NCBI GenBank assembly: GCA_030642425.1
Contig: DAOWNU010000022.1
Span: forward strand, 1-11,090
Length of the DNA: 11,090 nt
Direction of reading: 5' to 3'
DNA from: a bacterium
GTDB taxonomy: Bacteria > UBP14 > UBA6098
This document shows, one piece after another, positions 5,966 to 11,090 of the stretch. How positions within the stretch are numbered: the first letter of the stretch is position 1; the number at the start of each line of letters is the position of its first letter. The translations under genes were made by a program, and so were the position numbers. The notes beneath the pieces were generated by a model, which did not search any database, was not told the origin of the DNA, and was given only the letters and a program-made list of their open reading frames with translations.

Positions 5966-6379
5966 TTGGCCATAGGATTTAAACAAAAAGCGAAACTGTC
6001 GAGCGCGATTCCGAATTCCTCCATCGCGGATATCGTCTTTCTGTTGCTCATTTTCTTTATGACCGTTACGGTTTTTAAGGAATATCAAGGGCTGAAAGTG
6101 CAATTGCCGAAGGCCAAAGCCACACAGAAAATCGAGGCAAAGCGCGATATTACATACATTTGGATCGACAGAAAAAATAATATTAATATCGACGATATGA
6201 TGGTCTCCTCGGCGGAGGTCTTGCCGATAATGGCGGATAAAATGATTAACAATCCGGCGGTGATTGTTTCGATCCGCGCGGACGAAAAGGCCAAATACGG
6301 TCGAATTGCTTTGTTGATGGAATCGCTGAAGGAGGCGAATGCCCTCCGGATAAACTTCGCCACACTCACCGAAGGTTAA
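5966..6379 (+). CDS. exbD: ExbD/TolR-family protein, second copy
   Basis: A 137-residue protein read from a TTG codon chosen for its GGAGG site; the frame is open back to a GTG at 5915, which would add 17 residues without homology. A cationic tail (residues 5-10) is followed by the membrane helix at about 20-38 with S-I-A-D-I-V-F-L-L-L-I-F-F-M, where Asp22 matches the proton-carrying Asp of ExbD. The periplasmic domain starts L-K-V-Q-L-P-K-A and shows the beta-strand pattern Y-I-W-I-D-R-K-N. It ends four bases before tonB. Tandem divergent exbD genes next to exbB and tonB are common in Bacteroidota-like operons, and the pair may act as a mixed dimer. The gene is cut off from its upstream partners by a repeat element. 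Confidence 0.9.
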   Translation: MAIGFKQKAKLSSAIPNSSIADIVFLLLIFFMTVTVFKEYQGLKVQLPKAKATQKIEAKRDITYIWIDRKNNINIDDMMVSSAEVLPIMADKMINNPAVIVSIRADEKAKYGRIALLMESLKEANALRINFATLTEG

Positions 6380-6382
6380 GCT

Positions 6383-7009
6383 ATGCGTTACCGGGACGAA
6401 AAAGCCAATCTGCCGGAACAGTTCACACTGAACTACCGGAAGAGCTTGATCATTACATTATTAGCAATCCTTATGCTCGCCCTGACATTTATCACTATAA
6501 AGGTTAAGAGGATCGAGGTTTCCGATTACCAGCAGATAATCGAGATAGAAGATATCGAAGAAACACGCCAGCAAATGGAGAAAGAGGAGCCGCCAAAACA
6601 GGAGATCGCCGAGGTTATCGAGGCCGAGGACGAGGAGGTTCCTGATACTGTTACTATCGGTGAGACGGACCTTAATGTCGATTCATTCGTGCCCCCGCCT
6701 CCGCCCGACGACAAAGAGGCTGTGGACTTTTTTGCGCTCGAGACCAAACCCAAGACGGTGAAAGAAATCGAACCGGTTTATCCCGACCTCGCTAGAAGGG
6801 GAGGGGTCGAGGGCAGGGTTCTTGTGGAGGTTATTATCGGTTTCGACGGCAAGGTCGAGTCCGCAAAAATAGTCGGCGCGGAGCCGGAAGGGTTTTTCGA
6901 GGATGCCGCTCTCGCGGCCGCGAAGCAATGGGTATTCACTCCAGCGAAACAGAGGGATAAGCCCGTGCGCGTGAGATATCAGATACCGTTCAGATTTCAG
7001 GTCAGATAG
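6383..7009 (+). CDS. tonB: TonB energy transducer
   Basis: A 208-residue protein of standard TonB design. A cytoplasmic tail of about 20 residues leads to one membrane helix (about 21-39). Next comes an acidic and proline-containing periplasmic spacer (50-112) with repeated Glu-Ile steps and a five-Pro run at 104-108. The C-terminal domain covers about 123-208: P-V-Y-P-D-L-A-R-R-G-G-V-E-G-R-V at 131-146, F-D-G-K-V, the helix with A-A-L-A-A-A-K-Q-W-V-F-T-P-A at 175-188, and P-V-R-V-R-Y-Q-I-P-F-R-F. That domain grips the TonB box of outer-membrane receptors. The start lies four bases after exbD; GAAGG overlapping the exbD end is the ribosome site. The spacer is Glu-rich rather than the Pro-Lys type of enterobacteria. 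No receptor gene lies in the window, so the substrate is unknown. Confidence 0.95.
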   Translation: MRYRDEKANLPEQFTLNYRKSLIITLLAILMLALTFITIKVKRIEVSDYQQIIEIEDIEETRQQMEKEEPPKQEIAEVIEAEDEEVPDTVTIGETDLNVDSFVPPPPPDDKEAVDFFALETKPKTVKEIEPVYPDLARRGGVEGRVLVEVIIGFDGKVESAKIVGAEPEGFFEDAALAAAKQWVFTPAKQRDKPVRVRYQIPFRFQVR

Positions 7010-7035
7010 GCGTATTTCACGGTATAATTTATTCA

Positions 7036-7057
7036 AAGCCCCGAAAGGGGCTTTTTT
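7036..7057 (+). terminator. Intrinsic terminator of the TonB operon
   Basis: AAGCCCC (7036-7042), loop GAAA, GGGGCTT (7047-7053) and a T-run through 7057 form a compact tetraloop terminator 27 bases after the tonB stop. Confidence 0.92.
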
Positions 7058-7099
7058 GTTGGCTCACGATTTTGCGATTTGAAAACGACGATTTTTCGC

Positions 7100-7130
7100 G
7101 GGAAAGACCCGGTGGGTCGCCCGCTTTCCC
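7100..7130. repeat. 31-bp nested palindrome after the TonB operon
   Basis: GGGAAAG (7100-7106) pairs with CTTTCCC (7124-7130), and inside it GACCC-GGT-GGGTC (7106-7118) forms a perfect hairpin, leaving GCCCG bulged on one side. No T-run follows. It may be a spare terminator, a protein site or another REP-like unit; no second copy is seen here. Confidence 0.5.
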
Positions 7131-7154
7131 CTGAAATTTCTCTGCATTTTTTAC

Positions 7155-7183
7155 TTGAATTTACTGCTGAGAATAAATATTAT
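7155..7183 (+). promoter_or_regulatory. Promoter of the metalloprotease gene
   Basis: TTGAAT (7155-7160), 17 bases, TATTAT (7178-7183) forms a good sigma-70-like promoter. It implies a leader of about 90 bases before the start codon at 7283. I see no riboswitch-like fold in the leader. Confidence 0.65.
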
Positions 7184-7282
7184 AACATGATATGTGATAC
7201 GAACACATGGAGGTTATCGGCCCTTTCGGAAAAAATTTGTTTTTAATGAACCTTTTTCTCGAAGAGAACGGAGGGTTGGATA

Positions 7283-10200
7283 ATGAGATTACTCCCGATC
7301 ATACTTGCGGTTTTACTTCTTACAATTATTGTTGCCGGGGCGGTAGTTCCTCTCGCGCAGAATGGCCCGCCGACGTGGCGGCATATTCGACCGGCGTCTT
7401 CCACAGCAGAAGCGATGTTTCAAAAATCAATTCCGGGTGGCGAAAAGCTCCCACCGGGCGATTATTTTGTGAGAATCGATAGAATTACGGGCAAAGCTCA
7501 TATAATAATTGGGAGGGGGCTTCCAATAGATGGTTTTACGCATGTCGATTCACGCAGCGCCGAGGCCGCCGCGTTCGCATTTATTGCCGCGAACGAGGCC
7601 CTAACAGGTGTCGCTGCCGCCGATTTATCCGTGCAATCCGTGAATTGGGAACGCGACCGCGCATTTGTGCATATTATACAGACCGGCGGAGGAGCGCCGG
7701 TCTGGGGCGGCAATCTGAACCTGATAATCACCCCCGATGCGAAAGTCAGCCTTTACCGCAGCGACCTTCTCCCCGATATGCCAGAGGCAATCGCACCAGC
7801 AATCGACGAAGAAACCGCACTGTCTCTTGCCCCGAATCATATTAAACCGGGAGTCGAACCCAACAGAATAGACAGAATCGGGCTGTTCCGCTATCCGGCA
7901 TGGGGCAGCGAGGGCTATGAGACCTTCACCGTTTGGGCATTTCAGATTTATACGAAAAGCCCTCTCGGCCTCTGGCAGGTTATTATCGACGCGGCCTCCG
8001 GCGAAACAGTCTCGTTCTCGAACGAACTGAGAACTGTCGATCTGGGCGGCACAATTATGGGTCAATATCACTATCAGTTCAAGGACGACCCCCTCGAGAC
8101 CGCGCCGTGGAGACATGTCAAAATAAATATCGGCTCTTCAGACTGCTATTCGGATATCGACGGCGTGTGGACATTGACAACAACCGCCGCGTCCCCGTGG
8201 AACTACCAGACGAGCCATTACGGCCGTTATTGCGACGTCGATAACGGCGCCGCGACCGACGCCTCTTATTCGACCTCATTTTCCAGCACGCCATTCAATT
8301 TCACATGGACAACCTCGACCAACCCGGTCGATGAAATGAACCTCTATTACCATGTGAACCGCATTCACGATTATGTCCGCGATACACTCGGTTTCGGTGG
8401 GATGAACTACCGTATGTCCGCGCAATGCAACGACCCTGCGGTTGCGGACAACGCCTATTACGACGGCTACGGCGGAATCAATTTCGGCGCCGGCGGAACG
8501 ATGTTCTACGACCTTTCGCTCTTCTGCGATATTGTCTATCACGAATACACTCACGGAGTGACGCATCACATTTATCCCTACGGAACTTTGCCCTATTCGG
8601 GTCAATCCGGCGCGATGGACGAGGGTTTCAGCGATTATTTTCCATGCAGCATGACCGACAACCCCTGGATGGGCGACGGCGGCCTTTTCCGAAGCGGGAC
8701 GGCCTATATGCGGCGGTGCAATACCGCCAAACGCTATCCCGAAAGCTGGGTGGGCGAGGTCCACGCCGACGCCGAAATTATCGACGCCGCATGGTGGGGG
8801 ATACGCGAAGGGATCGGGCGAATGGCCGCAGATTCCCTTATTCATTTGACCCGTTTCACTCTTGCGGAGGATTTCGAGGACTTTTTCTGGGCCACACTCG
8901 CCACCGACGACGACGACGGCGATATCACCAACGGCACACCGAACGCGCGATTGATTTACGACAGCTATTTCGCCCACGGAATCGGGCCGGGGTTTCAGTT
9001 GACAGTAGTCCACACACCGCTGAGCGATACAGAGCAAACCACTGGCGATTACGATATCCGCGCGGAGTTTGTCGCCACGCTCGGGATTGTGGACGATTCC
9101 GCGAAAGTGTTTTTTCGCATCGACGGCGGCGATTGGATGGCTACGCCGCTTACGCTGCTATTCGGGATTTATCGGGGCGATATTCCGGCACAGCCCTACG
9201 GAACGCTGGTGGATTACTTCATTTACTCATTGGACAACGGCGGCTATCAAATATCCTCGCCGCCGGGCGCGCCAATGGCTTTCCATTCGTTCGCAGTAGA
9301 AATCGACACGACCCCGCCCTCGATAATCGCGCTGCCCATCGGCCAGTGGTTCGAGTATGCCTGGCCGCCAACCCTATACGCGACAGTTCACGACGACCAC
9401 GGCCTCGCTTTGGTGGAGATTCATGGCGAATTAGGTGGCGTTTCGCTGACACCAACCACTATGTCCGAGAGCGATTCGGTGGATATCTGGACAGGCCCGC
9501 TGCCGGGAATCCCGGCCGGAGGCGATACGATTCAATATTGGATCGTCGCGACGGACGTTGCGATATCGCCCCACACAACTGTTTTCCCTTCCACCGGAAC
9601 ATATTCCACGCGGGTGCTTCCGGGATACAACGAGGATATCGAAGTAATGGGCCGCGGATTGCACACTTACGGTATCCGCGCCGGCTACGCCAATCAATGG
9701 GATATCGGGCCGAACAACAATCCATATTCCGTCGGAAGTCACTGCTATCAGTTCACCGGCCCCGGCGGAACCTATGCCGACGAGTCGGACGGCGCGCTTT
9801 GCACCCCCGAACTTCGTATCGGCAACCCCGCCACGCTGACATTCTGGCACAGGATGAGCGCGGAGACCGACGGTTCTCACGCCGGCTACGCATGGGACGG
9901 CGGAGTGGTGGAGGTCTCGACCGACGGCGGCGCGAGCTGGGGCTATGTCGATCCAACCCCCGGGTATACTCACCGGATACAGAACAATCCGGCCAGTCCG
10001 TTCGCCTATAATACATGGTGTTTTTCGGGCGATATCTGGTGGCGGCAGGAGACGATAGACATGGCGCCATTTTATCCGGGGGCGATGATTAGATTTCACT
10101 TCGGCTCGGACTCCCATGTTTATGAGGATGGCTGGTTTATCGACGATATTGTTCTCACGACCGTTCTGGACGATATCGACGAATCGGAGCCGGGACAAAT

Positions 10201-10498
10201 CCCGCGCGAATTGTCTATCGAGGGTTGTTATCCGAACCCATTCAACGCGGCGGTGAAGATAAGGGTTCAAGGGGTCGAGGATTCAAGGGTTCGAGTAGAG
10301 ATATTCGATATAAATGGGAGAATGGTTTATGAAATGCCCGTAGAGGCGGGTTCCAAACCCGCCTGCGCGGGAGGGTCACGGACCATCCCCTTCGAAATTA
10401 CATGGCAGCCCGACGAATCTCTCGGTTCCGGCGTCTATCTTGTCAGATTATTGTCGGGCGATATTTCGGTTTCGTCAAAAGTCATTCTGATGAAATGA
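7283..10498 (+). CDS. Secreted zinc metalloprotease (M4/M36-like) with type IX-like sorting tail
   Basis: A 1071-residue secreted preproprotease; the ATG has GGAGGG seven bases upstream. Order of parts: signal peptide (1-25); FTP/PepSY-type propeptide (about 80-245, with G-G-G-A-P-V-W-G-G-N-L near 135); catalytic domain (about 340-575); one or two Ig-like domains (about 575-780); a jelly-roll domain (about 784-966, with F-W-H-R-M, D-G-G-V-V-E-V-S-T-D-G-G and D-G-W-F-I-D-D-I); sorting tail (978-1071). Zinc ligands are H-E-Y-T-H at 420-424 (His420, His424, catalytic Glu421) and Glu447 in G-A-M-D-E-G-F-S-D. The motif order and the N-R-I-H-D-Y stretch suit thermolysin/fungalysin relatives, closer to M36. 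It would mature by propeptide removal and act outside the cell on proteins. The tail holds an in-frame palindrome (10337-10371) that seems inserted. It lies downstream of a terminated operon and is transcribed alone. Confidence 0.92.
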   Translation: MRLLPIILAVLLLTIIVAGAVVPLAQNGPPTWRHIRPASSTAEAMFQKSIPGGEKLPPGDYFVRIDRITGKAHIIIGRGLPIDGFTHVDSRSAEAAAFAFIAANEALTGVAAADLSVQSVNWERDRAFVHIIQTGGGAPVWGGNLNLIITPDAKVSLYRSDLLPDMPEAIAPAIDEETALSLAPNHIKPGVEPNRIDRIGLFRYPAWGSEGYETFTVWAFQIYTKSPLGLWQVIIDAASGETVSFSNELRTVDLGGTIMGQYHYQFKDDPLETAPWRHVKINIGSSDCYSDIDGVWTLTTTAASPWNYQTSHYGRYCDVDNGAATDASYSTSFSSTPFNFTWTTSTNPVDEMNLYYHVNRIHDYVRDTLGFGGMNYRMSAQCNDPAVADNAYYDGYGGINFGAGGTMFYDLSLFCDIVYHEYTHGVTHHIYPYGTLPYSGQSGAMDEGFSDYFPCSMTDNPWMGDGGLFRSGTAYMRRCNTAKRYPESWVGEVHADAEIIDAAWWGIREGIGRMAADSLIHLTRFTLAEDFEDFFWATLATDDDDGDITNGTPNARLIYDSYFAHGIGPGFQLTVVHTPLSDTEQTTGDYDIRAEFVATLGIVDDSAKVFFRIDGGDWMATPLTLLFGIYRGDIPAQPYGTLVDYFIYSLDNGGYQISSPPGAPMAFHSFAVEIDTTPPSIIALPIGQWFEYAWPPTLYATVHDDHGLALVEIHGELGGVSLTPTTMSESDSVDIWTGPLPGIPAGGDTIQYWIVATDVAISPHTTVFPSTGTYSTRVLPGYNEDIEVMGRGLHTYGIRAGYANQWDIGPNNNPYSVGSHCYQFTGPGGTYADESDGALCTPELRIGNPATLTFWHRMSAETDGSHAGYAWDGGVVEVSTDGGASWGYVDPTPGYTHRIQNNPASPFAYNTWCFSGDIWWRQETIDMAPFYPGAMIRFHFGSDSHVYEDGWFIDDIVLTTVLDDIDESEPGQIPRELSIEGCYPNPFNAAVKIRVQGVEDSRVRVEIFDINGRMVYEMPVEAGSKPACAGGSRTIPFEITWQPDESLGSGVYLVRLLSGDISVSSKVILMK
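10261..10295 (+). repeat. Imperfect 16-bp direct repeat inside the metalloprotease gene
   Basis: GTTCAAGGGGTCGAG at 10265-10279 recurs as ATTCAAGGGTTCGAG at 10281-10295 (13 of 15 match). It encodes the K-I-R-V-Q-G-V-E-D-S-R-V-R-V stretch of the sorting tail, whose length still looks normal. It may be a captured short repeat or a coincidence. Confidence 0.4.
10337..10371. repeat. Palindromic repeat within the metalloprotease coding sequence
   Basis: AGGCGGGTT (10344-10352), loop CCA, AACCCGCCT (10356-10364) is a perfect 9-bp stem, extended by CCCG/CGGG (10337-10340, 10368-10371) across a 3x3 internal loop. It encodes P-V-E-A-G-S-K-P-A-C-A-G, residues 1019-1030, at a point where sorting tails are usually short and variable. 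The style is that of an intergenic REP-like palindrome. Confidence 0.75.
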
Positions 10499-10506
10499 CG
10501 CCGAAT

Positions 10507-10564
10507 CCGCCGGAGGCGGTTGAGGCCGGTCATCCGTCGGCATTGCCGACCCGCCGCGTGGCGG
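10507..10564. repeat. Triple-hairpin cluster after the metalloprotease gene
   Basis: Three perfect hairpins follow each other: CCGCC-GGA-GGCGG (10507-10519), GTCGGC-ATT-GCCGAC (10536-10550) and CCGCC-GCGT-GGCGG (10551-10564). The first and third share the CCGCC/GGCGG stem. No T-run follows, so it is not a typical terminator, but it begins nine bases after the stop codon and could protect the transcript's 3' end as REP clusters do. Confidence 0.7.
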
Positions 10565-10585
10565 TCGTTCTTTACATTTTATGTT

Positions 10586-10648
10586 CCGTAGGGGCTGGCC
10601 CATGTGCCTGCCCTTCCGAAGGGTGACCACACGGGGTCGCCCCTACGG
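10586..10648. repeat. 63-bp inverted repeat with two inner hairpins
   Basis: The ends CCGTAGGGGC (10586-10595) and GCCCCTACGG (10639-10648) are exact reverse complements. Inside are GGGCTGGC/GCCTGCCC and GGGTGACC/GGTCGCCC stems, each with one mismatch, joined by TTCCGAA. The inner stems share bases with the outer one, so two alternative folds exist. It encodes nothing plausible and looks like a dispersed palindromic element of the kind scattered in environmental genomes. Confidence 0.7.
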
Positions 10649-10749
10649 GAATTTATAACCTCCAGAACCCGCGGGGGATAATAATTGTTTGGCGGGAGAA
10701 AATTGGGCAATTTAACCCAAAACGCTGTAAGTTCTTTGTGGTCATAACG

Positions 10750-10993
10750 AAAAGTCGCGGCAAGGTGTTAAAAAGGCGCGGACAGCGTGTAAAAAGCCGT
10801 GCCATATCTTTAAAAAGCCGCGACAGTCGATTAAACAGCCGTGCCATATCTATAAAAAGGCGCGGATGTCAATCAAAAAGGAGTGGCATATCATCAAACA
10901 GCCGCGTCAGACCATCGAACAGAAACTTTTTGAACCCCTGTCGCAACTTTTGTATGGCTTGCCGCGACTTTTTGCCCTTGTGGCACTCCTTTC
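10750..10993. repeat. 21-bp tandem array with an orientation switch
   Basis: Eight direct units of exactly 21 bp run from 10750 to 10917, each opening AAAA or AACA followed by a GCCGCG/GCCGTG-like core. Units starting at 10792, 10834 and 10876 share a CATATC core, while those between them have cores such as CGACAGTCGA, giving a 42-bp higher-order pattern. From about 10910 to 10993 four units run in the opposite direction (CTTTT at the right end). The 15-mer AAAAGTCGCGGCAAG (10750-10764) has its exact reverse complement at 10958-10972. Because 21 is a multiple of three, long frames stay open and read as seven-residue repeats on both strands, but none has a convincing ribosome site. Confidence 0.85.
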
Positions 10994-11029
10994 ACCCAAT
11001 GAATAAAAACAAAACTAACGGAGGTTTTT

Positions 11030-11084
11030 TCTCGTTACTCCGCTCTGCGGTGTAACGTTTTGGGCGACGCTCCGCGTCGATGGG
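11030..11084. repeat. 55-bp double-hairpin repeat, copy B
   Basis: Identical base for base to 1229-1283, with the same two hairpins (the second, CGACGC-TCC-GCGTCG, at 11065-11079). Here it lies without AT-rich arms on its left, about 36 bases after the 21-bp array; the window ends six bases after it, inside a run of eight G. Confidence 0.85.
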
Positions 11085-11090
11085 GGGGGA

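Noticed and set aside
8276..9037. 253-residue minus-strand frame inside the metalloprotease gene
   Set aside because: It lies opposite a clear catalytic domain with zinc motifs; long antisense frames are expected in GC-rich coding DNA.
8425..10011. 528-residue plus-strand frame inside the metalloprotease gene
   Set aside because: A shifted shadow of the real frame, extremely Arg-rich, with no start signal or recognisable motif.
9431..10270. 279-residue minus-strand frame
   Set aside because: Antisense shadow of the Ig-like and jelly-roll domains of the protease, with no ribosome site or family motifs.
10653..10847. Minus-strand frame with R-L-F heptads
   Set aside because: It is the antisense reading of the same array, is broken upstream by a stop while the repeat pattern continues, and has no ribosome site.
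10750..10993. CRISPR array
   Set aside because: Units are 21 bp with no gap; there is no conserved repeat alternating with unique spacers, orientation flips inside, and no cas genes are present.
10738..11055. A 105-residue Arg/Lys/Ser-rich frame across the 21-bp array
   Set aside because: Its seven-residue periodicity follows directly from the 21-bp DNA repeat, the start is a GTG without a ribosome site, and it runs on into the 55-bp repeat.

Overview
The window looks like part of the chromosome of an uncultured Gram-negative bacterium of the FCB superphylum or a neighbouring candidate phylum (Cloacimonadota, Zixibacteria, WOR-3 or similar; I cannot settle which). The reasons are two lipoproteins with lipoboxes, a TonB energy-transduction operon, and two large exported proteins ending in the PNPFN...IFD-x-NGR...GVYL...K tail typical of type IX-like C-terminal sorting domains in these phyla. 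Genes are moderately GC-rich, while several intergenic stretches are very AT-rich or built from palindromes.

Layout. 138-1025: a lipoprotein with a ComEC-type metallo-beta-lactamase fold. 1026-1432: a mosaic of repeats (AT-rich inverted-repeat element, 55-bp hairpin repeat, a further AT-rich arm, a degenerate inverted hairpin copy). 1433-2092: a small lipoprotein of unknown function. 2274-3866: a secreted multidomain protein with a sorting tail, ended by a strong terminator. 3926-4255 (minus): yidD. 4256-4578: a divergent promoter region. 4579-7009: an exbB-exbD-exbD-tonB operon, split between the two exbD genes by a ~210-bp AT-rich inverted-repeat element and closed by a terminator. 7283-10498: a 1071-residue secreted thermolysin/fungalysin-like zinc metalloprotease with a sorting tail. 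10499-11090: no gene, but four repeat families in a row: a triple-hairpin cluster, a 63-bp inverted repeat, an array of 21-bp units that switches orientation, and a second copy of the 55-bp repeat.

How it fits together. ExbB, the two ExbD proteins and TonB would pass the proton-motive force to outer-membrane receptors. The metalloprotease and the 530-residue protein are probably exported to the surface or medium and could supply peptides, but no receptor gene lies here to link them. YidD is an accessory of membrane protein insertion.

The most unusual content is the repeats rather than the genes: the 21-bp phased array with its inverted half, a palindrome carried in frame inside the metalloprotease gene, an AT-rich element inside the TonB operon, and an exact 55-bp repeat at both ends of the window. 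No rRNA, tRNA, CRISPR array or transposase gene was found.
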